From assembly GCA_002361155.1 (NCBI GenBank), contig DERZ01000042.1, positions 1 through 22,200 of the forward strand: a DNA stretch of 22,200 nt. The letters are read 5' to 3'. Made by a program: the position numbers and the translations under genes. Under the pieces are notes generated by a model, which was not told the origin of the DNA, searched no databases, and saw only the letters and a list, made by a program, of their open reading frames with translations. The DNA is from Porphyromonadaceae bacterium UBA3327. GTDB lineage: Bacteria > Bacteroidota > Bacteroidia > Bacteroidales > Muribaculaceae. This document shows, in pieces, positions 1 through 9,632 of the stretch. Positions within the stretch are counted from its first letter, which is position 1. Each line of letters opens with the position of its first letter.

Positions 1-1
1 C

Positions 2-1168
2 TTATCCCGAACTCGCGTTATCAGTATCAGTCCCGATATGAATCTCCGTTTGGGTCGGATTGCTGTCGTTCCCTTTTGCGTTGATCCTGAAGCGATAGAT
101 TCCCGCTTTATCCGATTTAAGCGGCGGAGTAATCAGCCAGTCATCGGCCTTCCCTTTAGGATAGAACTGTATGTTGTTCCCGGACCATGAGCTTTCCTTG
201 AACTCCCATTTGCCGGTTGCCTCCGAACCTGCGGCTTTCCCGGTTGTAAAGAAAAGATCGAAGTCCTCTTTCGACATGGTCTTGATATCCGGATCCCAGG
301 GTAGCGGAGCGGCGGCAATCGGACCTACAAAACCGCATTGCGTCTGTTCCTTCACACTCATCGCTCCATTCACCTTGACAGCCACCTCATACGAGTGGTA
401 GCCCCCGGTAAGTCCGGTCGATTCAGTATCTGTCCAGCTTGTCGCCGTACCGTCGAGCGTGGCTACAGGTTCTTCGTTTCCGTCGCGGTAGACATAGACG
501 TTATCTATCGAATATCCTTCAGACAGAGGCTGTCCGTCGCTGTCCACGGCAGGAAGCATCCATGAAACAAAAACTTCCATTGCCTTCCCGGCATCCGGCA
601 CAGCTGTAAGTCCGGTAACTTTGCCAGGAGCGAACACATTTTCAAGAACCTCAAAACCTGTTACTTGCGAGCTGTATTTATTGATGTCTGAACCTTCCCA
701 GATACCGAAATACCAATCTCCCGACTCTTCAGGCGTAACGATGAATATCTGGGTGTTCCATTTATCATAATCGGTATCACCTTCCGCTTTGTCAAACAGA
801 ATTTTTCCTGCCTTCAACACGTCTGGAGTGTCATGGATAGCCATGAAAATTTTAACGATTTCCTGTTTGTGGATGTTGCAGCGAATCTTGACTTTGTATT
901 CCTTGCCGCCTTCCAGCGAAACGGCGGGTGAAATCAGCCAGTCATCGGCGGCATGTCGGGTGTCCCAGTTGTATTTCATCACCTTGTCGGTATCATATCC
1001 TGTTTCGTCGGAAGTCGTTTTGACTTCCCAGGCATTGCTGCCTTCCACCACATTGATTATTTTCCATGCGGAATCATCGGCAATTGGGGTGGAATAAGGA
1101 ACGGGTACTCCCGCCTGCATCGTCTGCGCCAATGCCATGCATGCCATTATTATTGTAATCTTTTTCAT
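2..1168 (-). CDS. Secreted cleaved-adhesin/FN3 protein, prematurely ended (388 aa)
   Basis: Secreted adhesin-like protein. The start at 1168 is chosen because it gives a clean signal peptide (MKKITIIMACMALAQTMQA, cleavage near residue 19); an upstream in-frame ATG at 1231 lies inside a hairpin and adds a non-signal tail. Mature part: jelly-roll 1 with the ADDWLISP signature near residue 75, an FN3 domain around 185-290, then a second jelly-roll with ADDWLITP near 345. The frame stops at a TAA at 2-4 shortly after the EIHIG strand, where the paralogs continue for about 60-80 more residues of the same domain and then a C-terminal sorting domain. It has no beta-propeller, unlike its two upstream neighbours. 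It lies 75 bp after the preceding gene, with a 16-bp hairpin between them. Binding target is unknown. A real short protein, a frameshift or a sequence error are all possible. Confidence 0.8.
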   Translation of the reverse strand: MKKITIIMACMALAQTMQAGVPVPYSTPIADDSAWKIINVVEGSNAWEVKTTSDETGYDTDKVMKYNWDTRHAADDWLISPAVSLEGGKEYKVKIRCNIHKQEIVKIFMAIHDTPDVLKAGKILFDKAEGDTDYDKWNTQIFIVTPEESGDWYFGIWEGSDINKYSSQVTGFEVLENVFAPGKVTGLTAVPDAGKAMEVFVSWMLPAVDSDGQPLSEGYSIDNVYVYRDGNEEPVATLDGTATSWTDTESTGLTGGYHSYEVAVKVNGAMSVKEQTQCGFVGPIAAAPLPWDPDIKTMSKEDFDLFFTTGKAAGSEATGKWEFKESSWSGNNIQFYPKGKADDWLITPPLKSDKAGIYRFRINAKGNDSNPTQTEIHIGTDTDNASSG

Positions 1169-1201
1169 ACGCATATATGTTTTGTTGATATTGTTTTGTG
1201 T

Positions 1202-1237
1202 ACGGTTTTGTGCCGCTGAAAAGCGGCACAAAACCGT
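1202..1237 (-). terminator. Intercistronic perfect hairpin, 16-bp stem
   Basis: A perfect inverted repeat: ACGGTTTTGTGCCGCT at 1202-1217 pairs with its exact reverse complement at 1222-1237 around a 4-base loop. It starts a few bases after the stop codon of the 1076-aa gene and ends 33 bp before the start of the next gene. Read from the minus strand it is followed by ACACAAAACA, not a T tract, so it may weaken or mark the end of transcription, protect the upstream mRNA 3' end, or only partly terminate. No TAnnTTTG promoter was seen between it and the downstream start. Confidence 0.55.
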
Positions 1238-1243
1238 CTTGAT

Positions 1244-4200
1244 TTATCTTACAGCGATTTTCACTCCGTTCACCACATAGATGCCCGGAACAAGTCTCAG
1301 GGTTTCGACATCTGTGCGGATACGGCCTCTGAACACTGTAAGCCCAGCCGCGTTGCACACCGTCACATCCTTATCCGCGAATCCTTTCAGCATGATTCCG
1401 CCTGAAACCGGCACAACTTTACCGCCGCAGTCTCCTACTGTCTCGATGCCGGTGCCCGGGAATTTGGCGACCTTCACGTTGTCTATCGCGAGCAGACCGG
1501 TGGAGGACGGGTAATAGACATTGAAGAAAAGCTGAATCCAGGATGCCTTGGTAAATTCCTGAGGGAATATGAAAACAAGTGTCTTCATCACACCGTCGTC
1601 ACCTTTGGAGATACGGCCGATCTCGACTTCGTTGTCAATGCCTTCGCAAAGTCCGGTGATGGTAAGGTCCGGTGTGTTTGCGTTGATGAACGCATCAATC
1701 GAAAGTTCCAGATATCCCTCTTCGGTTCCTGCCGCGAATGCCGGCATTCCCATCAGTCCGCGTGTGTTTGCCTCTTTCGGCTTTCCTACAAGACAGTTGC
1801 CGGTACCGGAGGGAATCACGTTTTCTGTTGGCCATACCCACCAGTTTGCCGAATAGTCATTCTCAGGCTGATATTTCACCCAGGGAGTGTATTTGAAATT
1901 ATCCGATCCGTTTTCGAAATCTTCGTCAAACGGCATTTCGTACGGTGTTCCGAGAAGAACTTCGCCACCCGACATCTGGTCGCCGTGTCCGGCCACGTTC
2001 TCGGCCATAACAACAAGGGTATGGACATTTTGCATTCCGTCTTCGGCCACGTAGGTGAATTCAGTGACGCCTTTCGCAGTCTCGCCAACTTTCTTCCATT
2101 CCATCTCGTAGAATGACTGGACGGCTTCATATATTGTGTACCAGGTTGTTGCTGGATCTACATATCCTTCTGAAAGTCCTTGTGATGGAACTTCCCACGT
2201 CATCTTCACCGAGAGCATGTCGTCGGCAATTGCAAAATCGAGATTCTCCACCATGTCTGGCACTACAACTCCGGTATATACCTCGATTTTCGTAGGTGTT
2301 CCGGTCGTTGAACCTATTGAAGTGGTGACGGTGATTACATTTTGTCCTTGGCTGGTGGCCACTTTCAAACTCTGTGCGGAACCCGGAGCGCCAGTCACGC
2401 TCTTTGTCTCGGCCCCCGCCACGGTGGCGGTGACTTCCGGAGCAGTTATCGGTTTGCCGAAATATGTCAGTTCGGGCATTCTGAAAGTCACGGTGGCGTT
2501 CAGTGCGCCTTTATCTCCGCGTACGGCGGAAAGTTCGGTGACGGCAGCGGGAGAGTCAGTGCCTATTTCAGATTTCGTTATCTTTATATCCTTGACGTTG
2601 ATGCCGGTTTCCACTCCAATTTCATATTTGAGAGAAGTCGCGTGAAAGGCTATGTACCATGTTCCGGCTTCGGGAACGGAGAACACCTCCTTTGTCATGG
2701 AGTATTCCGACAGCGGCTCATACGTGTCGACGAGCACTGTTGTCATTGCTTCCGGGTTTGCCTCGCGGCCTATCAGTATCTGCAGCTTCTCGCGGCCGGT
2801 TTCAGGCATGTTCCGTTTTGCGGTGTATTCAAGCGAATATACCGCGGAGGCTTCGGGAAATTCTATCGGGGCGAGAATCACCCAGTCATCGCCGCCATCC
2901 TTGGAGAGGGCCCACATGGATTCCATATAGCCGTCGCGGACTTTCCAGCTGTAGCTGTCGCCGTCCATGTCGAATGTCTGCATCATCTCGAATTGCTCCC
3001 TGGAGGGAATAAGGTCTACCGGAAGCGTCAGCGGTTTGCCGGCGAGCTGGCGGTTGGATACCGCCGGCTCGGAGGAAAGATTTCCCGCTTTGGCTGTTAC
3101 TTCGGCTGTGTACCATTCCAGAGGCTTGTTGATAGGGAGGATTCCTCTCATTTCCGTGGCAGATGTCTCTCCTTTCGACTCTCCGTTGAGTGTCACGGCA
3201 TATTTCACAGCCGCGGCATCGACATAACCTCCGTTCACACCCGTTGTGACAGCATCCCAGAAGAGTCCATCCTGCGTCAATCTTGCGTTGGCAGGAGCGA
3301 GCGGTGTATCGAATCCGATATATCTGTTTTCGAATGCCTTTTCGCTCTTTGCCTTTCCGGCCGTAACCGTCACCGCAAACGTGTGCATTCCCTGACTGAC
3401 ATTCAAGATCTCCACCGTCTGTTTCGACCCGGCACCGCTACTTCCGCTTTTATACGCCATGTCGTCGAGCTTTACTTCCCAGTCGAGGTTGCCCGCCAGC
3501 GCGGCGCCGTCCACATCTTCCGATGGAAGCGTGAAACTCAGAGTGCCCGACAGGTTCCCTTTTGGGAAAGAAATTGCATCGATTATCGGCTTGGCCGGCT
3601 GCCCCGTCACTTCCACGGCATCGGTGCAGACATATACGGAGAATTGCTCTTCGTTGGTATATGTGCGTACGGTCTTTGATGTTCTTGTGACCACATCGAG
3701 AGTGACGAGCGAGGATTTCAAGCTCTCCTCTCCCTCGTATTTGTTCCAGTAGAACACGTTTTCCTTCGGAGCGTAAACAAGTCCGGTGACATAATCCCAG
3801 TTCACATCAGATGCAGAGGGAACTTTCATTACATTGGTCTGGATTCCCGTGATATCCACCGTAACGAGATTATGGTTGTAATCTTTGGTTATACCGTAAA
3901 TTTTACCGTCTGCCGGGTTGAACGTGATCGAGATGAAGGCATCCTCATCGGAGGCCGACGTGACAAATTCTATGGCAGTCGGATCGGAAGCAGGAGCCTT
4001 CAGGAAGCCTTTCTCGCCCGAGGCCATACGGCCGTAGCCGTATATGTATCCGTCATCCTCGTTGAGAGTGGCCGTTTCGAACCGGTTGCCGTTCACCTCC
4101 ATTTCCTGCTGCGAAAGCAGACGTCCGGTTGCGAAATCGATTTCCTCATAAATGCGTCCTCGCACCGTCATGCCATATTTGTCCTCTGCATAGCCACATA

Positions 4201-4474
4201 GTTTGCCGTCCTTGAGCCAGCCTGCTGTCATCGCGTATGCGTCAGGTCTTGCGAATTTTAGAATAGCCCCCGATTTTGTGATTTCATATACACCATCACG
4301 GGCATCGTCATCCCATGAATAGACAAGCACGCCGTAGATGGATGAACCTCCGGCGGTGACCCGCTCCGGAAGCGGATCCGGCGACCCGGAACTGCCCGCG
4401 AACGATGCCGCGGCAGAGAGCAGTGTCGCTGCTGTGAGCGAACCGCATATCCCAAATTTCTGTAATCTGTTCAT
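1244..4474 (-). CDS. Secreted beta-propeller/FN3/cleaved-adhesin protein (1076 aa)
   Basis: Probable surface or secreted adhesin-like protein; ligand unknown. Signal peptide at 1-26 (ends AAASFA). Residues about 45-295 look like a beta-propeller: repeated blades with DGYIYGYG, DGKIYGIT and ENVFYW, each followed by a 'LVTLD' type strand. Then two FN3-like domains (about 300-490), a jelly-roll with GDDWVILAP near 525, two more FN3-like domains (about 650-840), a second jelly-roll beginning MPFDEDFENG near 848, and a C-terminal domain ending PGIYVVNGVKIAVR, which resembles a T9SS type A sorting signal. It is a full-length paralog of the gene just upstream (11-bp gap), so the two are surely co-transcribed. 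No catalytic residues were recognised. Domain names come from motif reading, not a search. Confidence 0.9.
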   Translation of the reverse strand: MNRLQKFGICGSLTAATLLSAAASFAGSSGSPDPLPERVTAGGSSIYGVLVYSWDDDARDGVYEITKSGAILKFARPDAYAMTAGWLKDGKLCGYAEDKYGMTVRGRIYEEIDFATGRLLSQQEMEVNGNRFETATLNEDDGYIYGYGRMASGEKGFLKAPASDPTAIEFVTSASDEDAFISITFNPADGKIYGITKDYNHNLVTVDITGIQTNVMKVPSASDVNWDYVTGLVYAPKENVFYWNKYEGEESLKSSLVTLDVVTRTSKTVRTYTNEEQFSVYVCTDAVEVTGQPAKPIIDAISFPKGNLSGTLSFTLPSEDVDGAALAGNLDWEVKLDDMAYKSGSSGAGSKQTVEILNVSQGMHTFAVTVTAGKAKSEKAFENRYIGFDTPLAPANARLTQDGLFWDAVTTGVNGGYVDAAAVKYAVTLNGESKGETSATEMRGILPINKPLEWYTAEVTAKAGNLSSEPAVSNRQLAGKPLTLPVDLIPSREQFEMMQTFDMDGDSYSWKVRDGYMESMWALSKDGGDDWVILAPIEFPEASAVYSLEYTAKRNMPETGREKLQILIGREANPEAMTTVLVDTYEPLSEYSMTKEVFSVPEAGTWYIAFHATSLKYEIGVETGINVKDIKITKSEIGTDSPAAVTELSAVRGDKGALNATVTFRMPELTYFGKPITAPEVTATVAGAETKSVTGAPGSAQSLKVATSQGQNVITVTTSIGSTTGTPTKIEVYTGVVVPDMVENLDFAIADDMLSVKMTWEVPSQGLSEGYVDPATTWYTIYEAVQSFYEMEWKKVGETAKGVTEFTYVAEDGMQNVHTLVVMAENVAGHGDQMSGGEVLLGTPYEMPFDEDFENGSDNFKYTPWVKYQPENDYSANWWVWPTENVIPSGTGNCLVGKPKEANTRGLMGMPAFAAGTEEGYLELSIDAFINANTPDLTITGLCEGIDNEVEIGRISKGDDGVMKTLVFIFPQEFTKASWIQLFFNVYYPSSTGLLAIDNVKVAKFPGTGIETVGDCGGKVVPVSGGIMLKGFADKDVTVCNAAGLTVFRGRIRTDVETLRLVPGIYVVNGVKIAVR

Positions 4475-4485
4475 ATTCTGTAAAT

Positions 4486-7400
4486 TTAGTTGGTTTTTAG
4501 GCTGTATGATCCGGCCCTTGCTATTATGATCCCTTCAGGAACGGGAATCCGTTGGATGTCGCTTTCGATCACGCCAGTTGAAAGCATTATGCCGGAGGAC
4601 GAAAATATGCAGTAGGTCTCTCCCTGCAGTCCTTTGAACAGCATCTCTTTCCCGGAGTGATATATGCCGGCTTCGCTGTCAGAAGATATTTCGGTGACAC
4701 CGGATTTATTTCCGGCTATCTCCAGCGATTCTATGCCAAGCACGCCCTCTTCTGTCGGGAATGTCGCTTCTAAGTAAAGCTGTATCCAGCCTTGGTTATC
4801 CCATTCTTCGGGAAGTGTTACGATAACTTTTTCCAGAGTCGAAGACGATTTCATTTCGGTGATCTTCTCTGCGGAATCCATACCGGGGCGGAGTCCGTAG
4901 ATTGTCGCCGGCACTGAATTCGGGCCACCGTAAAGTTCAAGAGTGAAACGGATATCGGTCACACCGGATGTCGAAAAGCGGGGGATTCCCAGTCTTCCGG
5001 AAGTCCCTGGTTCAGAAGGAGTGCAGATTATGCCGTTGCCTTTTCCTCCGGACATGAATTGGGAAAGTGGACCGAAGCCCCAGTCTGTCTTTCCGTTGCC
5101 GGTGGAATATATGATCCATGGATTTATGGCCGGACCAGCATTTGATTCGAAATCTTCATTCAGAGGCAGTTTGTAGGGAGGCCCCATTATGTCCTGAACC
5201 GTCGCTATCCGTCCGCAGTCGCCGATACTGTTGCAAGGCAGCACTCCAAGCTGCACGTAATCCTGCGGTTCGTCGTCGGGAAAATTGAATGTATATGTCA
5301 GAGCCGCTGTCTCATCTACAAGTTGCCACCCGCTTGCCGCTCCGGAACTGTTGTAACGGTAAATCTGATACGTTATTCCCTTCGGGTCGAGGTCTCCGCC
5401 GTGAGCTCCCGTCACCGGAGCTGTCCAGCTGATGTCGAGCGACATCATGTCGGATGAGAGTGTGCAGGTGATGTTTTCAACCGGAGCGGGAACATCTGCG
5501 CCGGTGTATACGTCGACGGAAACATCCGGTCCGATATGGATACCGTCTGACACGCTTACCATAAGAGAATTCATACCCGATTCGGTAGAGACCACTGTAC
5601 AGACATTCTCCCCGGGGAGTCCTGCCACGGTGGCCGTAGCGGTTCCGCTTTTCACAGTAGCCGTCAGTGTAGAGGAGGCGGGAATCGGATCGCCTCCCAT
5701 AGTGCGGACTGGCATTGTGAAAGAAACCATCGCGGAGAGAGCGCCACTGACTGGTGTCGCATCAAGCCCGGTCACAGCAGCTGGAGAAGAAGGGACAATC
5801 TCTGTTTCTGAGATCTTTATGTTTTTAACCGAGATTCCGTACTGTTCCGGAAGCGATGCGGTGTGGAAGCCGATGTAGCCGGTCGCGGCGTGTGGAATTT
5901 TGAAGTAGTCTCCATACTCAATATACCCTTTTTTGTTTCCGGGATTGAATTTTTCCACGATATTTACCGTCATCGCCTCCGGCGCGGGGAATTCGCCGTA
6001 CCAGACGGCGAGCCGTTCTCCATTGTAACCGTCGAGAGCCGGTGAAGCAGAGAATGTCAGTTTGTAAAGAACCTCTGGATCCGGGAATTCGATAGCCGGC
6101 ATAAAGACCCAGTCGTCCATCGGTCCGGATTCGCTGTAGTCAGATTGCAGCGCGCCCTCTTCTGCATTGTAGAACCATCCGAATGTGTCGCCGTTCACAT
6201 CGGCTGTGGTCATCACCGAAATCTGGTATGCGGTTGGTTCTATCTCCACGTCGAGCTGCAGGGCTCTCCCTGCCACTACCGGATTGGATGCCGCACGCTT
6301 CGACACAAGCGACCCGCAGACTGCCTCGACTTCGGCCGTGTATCTGGTAAGCGCCGTATTCTGAGGCAACGCCACCGGCATGGAGGTCTCCCGGGTACTC
6401 CCCTCGAACGCCCCGTTGAGATATACCTTATACAGCACCGGTTCATCCCCGATATACCCTCCGTGTTCACCCGTGATGACGGATTCCCATTTTACAAGTT
6501 CCGGTGTCAGACTCACACCGGCGGGAGAGGCAGGGATATCCAGGCCCGTGAATAATTTCCTTGCCGCGCTTTCCGAAGCGGGTCCTGCGGCACCTCCCGG
6601 CAATACCTCGGCGACAGTGAATGTGAACAGATGTTCGGACTGCGGTAGATTCAAGTATTTCACGGTAACTTCCGACCCTGGAAGAGCTGTGCCGGAATCC
6701 GCCCTGGCACCATCCACGTAGGCCGTCCATGCAAGTTCTCCTGTCAAGGCTTCCTTGCCTTCGGTGACGTCAGGAAGGCGCCATGTCACTGTTCCGCTGA
6801 CGTTCCCTTCCGAAAAAGTATCGGACACGTATTGCGGAATTGCCGGTGCCTCGCTGTTTACCGCTTCGTCGGTTGTAGTAAAGAACATGAATTGCTCGGC
6901 ATTTTCATATTCATATATCTGGGTAAATGTCCGATTGCGCGTATCTATCTTGTACAGCGAGGAGACTTCCGTCATGTAGCCGGGGGCCTTGATTATTCCG
7001 TTCCAATAGAATTTGTCCTCTTTGGGTGCGTAGCACAAACCGGTTATATATCGTTGCGCATATTTGTTGAGAGCCATCACTTTCCGTTGTACCCCAAGTG
7101 GCGACACCGTAACCAGATCGTTGTTGCCGTTGACACCGTATAGTTGTTTGTCGCGCGGATTCCATGTCATTGCCGCGCAAATATCATTCTCCTCATTTAC
7201 GGGAAGTTTCTTTATATATTCCACATCGAACGGTCTGTCGCCGTGGGATTTCATGAAGAACCATTGCCCGGTAGAATCGAATCCGTATCCATAGACCATA
7301 TTCTCGTCGGAATTGTATGCACATATCTCATAGCAACCTTGTCTGGCATCCTGATCCTGGAACATATACACCTCGCCGGTGGTGAAATCGAACTCGACGT

Positions 7401-7701
7401 AGATTACCGAGACGAGTTCGTTGAGATAGTAATACGGAATGAATCCGCACACTCTGTCACCGCGTTTCCAGCCCGTGTGGAGCGAGATAGTGGCGTCAGC
7501 ATAAATCGGATCATCCCAGCATACCGCTATCCCGTCCGGGCCAAGCCTGCAGAATTCCGCCTTGAAATCGGAAGAATCAGAATAACCGAGATACCCGTAG
7601 AGCGACGTGGGTTCCGTGGTTGCTGTAAGCGCTGAAACTGATGCGGTATCAAAAGCGGCGAGAATCAGCAATACAGATAAAAATAAATGCGTTCTGTCCA
7701 T
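4486..7701 (-). CDS. Secreted beta-propeller/FN3/cleaved-adhesin protein (1071 aa)
   Basis: First gene of the left arm. Signal peptide at 1-24 (ends ASVSA). Same order of domains as the following gene: propeller about 30-285 (blades with ENMVYGYG, DKQLYGVN, EDKFYW), two FN3-like domains, a jelly-roll with MDDWVFMPAIEF near 525, two FN3-like domains including the loop GAHGGDLDP, a second jelly-roll starting LPLNEDFESN, then a C-terminal domain. The C-terminus ends in PEGIIIARAGSYSLKTN, a looser match to the sorting signal than its paralogs. Codon use is less GC-rich at third positions than in the right arm (18 of the first 40 codons). A candidate promoter lies about 50 bp upstream. Likely an exported, surface-anchored binding protein; function otherwise unknown. 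Confidence 0.9.
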   Translation of the reverse strand: MDRTHLFLSVLLILAAFDTASVSALTATTEPTSLYGYLGYSDSSDFKAEFCRLGPDGIAVCWDDPIYADATISLHTGWKRGDRVCGFIPYYYLNELVSVIYVEFDFTTGEVYMFQDQDARQGCYEICAYNSDENMVYGYGFDSTGQWFFMKSHGDRPFDVEYIKKLPVNEENDICAAMTWNPRDKQLYGVNGNNDLVTVSPLGVQRKVMALNKYAQRYITGLCYAPKEDKFYWNGIIKAPGYMTEVSSLYKIDTRNRTFTQIYEYENAEQFMFFTTTDEAVNSEAPAIPQYVSDTFSEGNVSGTVTWRLPDVTEGKEALTGELAWTAYVDGARADSGTALPGSEVTVKYLNLPQSEHLFTFTVAEVLPGGAAGPASESAARKLFTGLDIPASPAGVSLTPELVKWESVITGEHGGYIGDEPVLYKVYLNGAFEGSTRETSMPVALPQNTALTRYTAEVEAVCGSLVSKRAASNPVVAGRALQLDVEIEPTAYQISVMTTADVNGDTFGWFYNAEEGALQSDYSESGPMDDWVFMPAIEFPDPEVLYKLTFSASPALDGYNGERLAVWYGEFPAPEAMTVNIVEKFNPGNKKGYIEYGDYFKIPHAATGYIGFHTASLPEQYGISVKNIKISETEIVPSSPAAVTGLDATPVSGALSAMVSFTMPVRTMGGDPIPASSTLTATVKSGTATATVAGLPGENVCTVVSTESGMNSLMVSVSDGIHIGPDVSVDVYTGADVPAPVENITCTLSSDMMSLDISWTAPVTGAHGGDLDPKGITYQIYRYNSSGAASGWQLVDETAALTYTFNFPDDEPQDYVQLGVLPCNSIGDCGRIATVQDIMGPPYKLPLNEDFESNAGPAINPWIIYSTGNGKTDWGFGPLSQFMSGGKGNGIICTPSEPGTSGRLGIPRFSTSGVTDIRFTLELYGGPNSVPATIYGLRPGMDSAEKITEMKSSSTLEKVIVTLPEEWDNQGWIQLYLEATFPTEEGVLGIESLEIAGNKSGVTEISSDSEAGIYHSGKEMLFKGLQGETYCIFSSSGIMLSTGVIESDIQRIPVPEGIIIARAGSYSLKTN

Positions 7702-7748
7702 GGTTTATTAAAATTTATTCCATCGTGCTGTCGATGAAAAGTGCACTG

Positions 7749-7779
7749 CAAAATAAGTTGACTTTGGCAAAATATCAAA
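7749..7779 (-). promoter_or_regulatory. Candidate Bacteroidetes promoter for the left-arm operon
   Basis: On the minus strand, TTTG (7779-7776), a 19-base spacer and TTATTTTG (7756-7749) fit the Bacteroidetes -33 TTTG / -7 TAnnTTTG pattern with one mismatch in the -7 box. The predicted transcript would have a leader of about 40 bases before the ATG at 7701. Other TATTTTG strings nearby make the exact choice uncertain. Confidence 0.4.
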
Positions 7780-7976
7780 ATAAATTCGCTTTTTCAATGT
7801 GTCAGATTAAGAAATAAACACATTTTGCGGCAAATTGTCATATATGATGTTGGTTTTTTGGGGGATGCCATATCAATACTATTATTATAGATATTAGAAA
7901 GTTATGCGCCAACTCCTGATGTCGACTTCGATATGACTTATATATGCGCCTGTTCGCTGCGATTTGTGGCATATTA

Positions 7977-8008
7977 TTTGGCGTACGGTGCTTTTTTCGC
8001 TATATTTG
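7977..8008 (+). promoter_or_regulatory. Candidate Bacteroidetes promoter for the TPR/AraC gene
   Basis: TTTG (7977-7980), a 20-base spacer and TATATTTG (8001-8008), an exact TAnnTTTG match. It sits unusually close to the ATG at 8022, leaving a leader of only about 6-10 bases. Either the mRNA is nearly leaderless, or translation begins at the next in-frame ATG at 8058, or another promoter upstream is used. Confidence 0.5.
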
Positions 8009-8021
8009 TCGCTGATTCGTC

Positions 8022-9632
8022 ATGAAGATAACCGGTTATACATCAAAAACACTAAAGATGGCCTTTGCTGTGCTGCTCGCTGTAGTGGCGTGTGGGATTG
8101 CCTTTATGGCTTGCCGCGGTGGCAGAGACCCCGGTGACGGTCGGAATTATCGCGACCTCATTTCAAAACCGGTGAAGGAACTGGTGGATTCCGGTCGTGC
8201 TCTGATGTTCGCCGGAAAGAATGACAGCGCCTATATATTGTATCTTGCGGCAATCAATCTTTATTCAGACAAAATGTCGGAAGAAGAAAAGAAATTGTGC
8301 GAGCTGGCATGCAACAATGCCGGGCACATCTCCTCTTGCTATTTTCACAATTATCCCCAGGCCTACTCTCATCTTCTGAAGGCTCTCGAGATTGCCGAAC
8401 AGATTGATTACAGGTATGCGTATCCATACATACACGCAAATCTGGGAAACCTCCTGTGCTACACCGGACGGTGGGAAGATGGAATGGCGCATCAGGTGAA
8501 ATCGATCGAAGCCGCATGTGCCATGGGCGACACAGCCATGTATCTCGGAGGCATAGCCAATCTCGCCATAGAGTCGATGCTTATGGGGAAGGCCGGGGAG
8601 TATAAGAAAACTCTCAATGAATTTCCCCGTATCAAAGGGGAGGGAGACCTGTTCGAAAATGCCTGGTTGCTCTGCACTGCCGCACGCCATCAGATGGCCG
8701 GCGAATGGAGTCTGGCTGGTGGTTGTTTCCGCAATCTGGTCCGGTATGACAGCTGCGGAATAGCCGATCCCGAGCGACTTGTCTTTTTCCGGCAGTATCT
8801 GCTCGCCCGGCAGGAGAAAAGGCTTGGAAATACCCGCCGCGCCCTCGCCATCCTTGACAGCATTGCCAGACAGCCGTTGAATTCGCCAGAACTGAAATGC
8901 TATCTTTATGAAGATCTTGCGGATTTAAATAAAAAAGCGGGTAATCTTGCTCCGGCAGCTGAATGGAAGCTTAAGTTTGTGGATATAAAGGATTCGTTGA
9001 TTTCCGATAACAAACAACGCACCATCTACAATCTGCAACGCCGTTTCGATGAACGCGAAATCAACTACCGGATGGAACTTCTCATGCAGGAACGCAGAAA
9101 TCTGGTGCGGACAATATGGATAGTGTCGGTTTTCTCGGCAGTGGTTGTTATTCTTCTTGTGGCTGCGTTCATTCTGCGGCGGAATACAATCCGGGCGGAG
9201 AGGAATGTGTTCGCTGCAAACCAGCAGATTCTAAAGGAAGAGGATCTTGCCCGCGAAGAACACAACGATGAGGAATTGCGCGGCGATATCGAGCTGGTGA
9301 GAAGTTTCTTCGAAAAATCGGAGGAAATCTATACTCCTGATTTTAATATTGAAAAAATGGCCGCGTCTCTCGGAATCCCGGCCCGTCGCGTCTCGAAAGC
9401 AATCAACAAAGGCTTGTCACAGAATTTCTCCACGGCTTTACAGACTTTCAGGATAAGGGAAGCTTGCCGACGGCTTTCCCCCAGATCCGAAGGCTTCTCC
9501 AATTATACTATCGAGGCAGTGGCCGAATCTGTAGGTTTCCGTTCCCGCTCCAATTTCCACAGCATTTTCAAGAAAATTACGGGCCTCACTCCCTCCCAGT
9601 ACCAGAAACTGGCCCGGAAAGAGAATGTCTGA
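8022..9632 (+). CDS. Membrane-spanning TPR sensor with AraC-type DNA-binding domain (536 aa)
   Basis: Probable one-component transcription regulator. Residues 13-31 form a hydrophobic N-terminal signal or anchor, with Cys31 after FMA as a weak lipobox. Residues about 45-340 are alpha-helical with TPR-like repeats (for example [18 protein letters not shown] and the [13 protein letters not shown] and [14 protein letters not shown] stretches). A second membrane helix lies at 365-385, followed by a charged coil and an AraC/XylS-type domain at about 423-530 with two helix-turn-helix units: [12 protein letters not shown] and [12 protein letters not shown], ending in the family-typical GLTPSQYQ. The topology implied is a periplasmic TPR domain and a cytoplasmic DNA-binding domain. 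The ATG at 8022 is preferred because it supplies lysines before the hydrophobic segment; 8058 is an alternative. It diverges from the adhesin operon and precedes msrAB by 58 bp, so either could be its target. Signal sensed is unknown. Confidence 0.88.
   Translation: MKITGYTSKTLKMAFAVLLAVVACGIAFMACRGGRDPGDGRNYRDLISKPVKELVDSGRALMFAGKNDSAYILYLAAINLYSDKMSEEEKKLCELACNNAGHISSCYFHNYPQAYSHLLKALEIAEQIDYRYAYPYIHANLGNLLCYTGRWEDGMAHQVKSIEAACAMGDTAMYLGGIANLAIESMLMGKAGEYKKTLNEFPRIKGEGDLFENAWLLCTAARHQMAGEWSLAGGCFRNLVRYDSCGIADPERLVFFRQYLLARQEKRLGNTRRALAILDSIARQPLNSPELKCYLYEDLADLNKKAGNLAPAAEWKLKFVDIKDSLISDNKQRTIYNLQRRFDEREINYRMELLMQERRNLVRTIWIVSVFSAVVVILLVAAFILRRNTIRAERNVFAANQQILKEEDLAREEHNDEELRGDIELVRSFFEKSEEIYTPDFNIEKMAASLGIPARRVSKAINKGLSQNFSTALQTFRIREACRRLSPRSEGFSNYTIEAVAESVGFRSRSNFHSIFKKITGLTPSQYQKLARKENV

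Larger units (their letters stand above)
7702..8021. other. Divergent AT-rich control region
   Basis: A 320-bp gene-free stretch between the minus-strand adhesin operon and the plus-strand TPR/AraC regulator. It is clearly more AT-rich than the flanking genes. It holds a candidate promoter for each side, a palindrome-like TTTGCCGCAAA (minus strand, 7834-7824), and two copies of TATGCGCC (7903-7910 and 7943-7950) spaced 40 bp apart. No small ORF, RNA gene or strong hairpin stood out. Confidence 0.75.

Noticed and set aside
2342..3679. A 445-codon open frame on the plus strand
   Set aside because: It lies wholly antisense to the 1076-aa adhesin gene, has no signal or recognisable domain, and its composition is that of a reverse-frame shadow.
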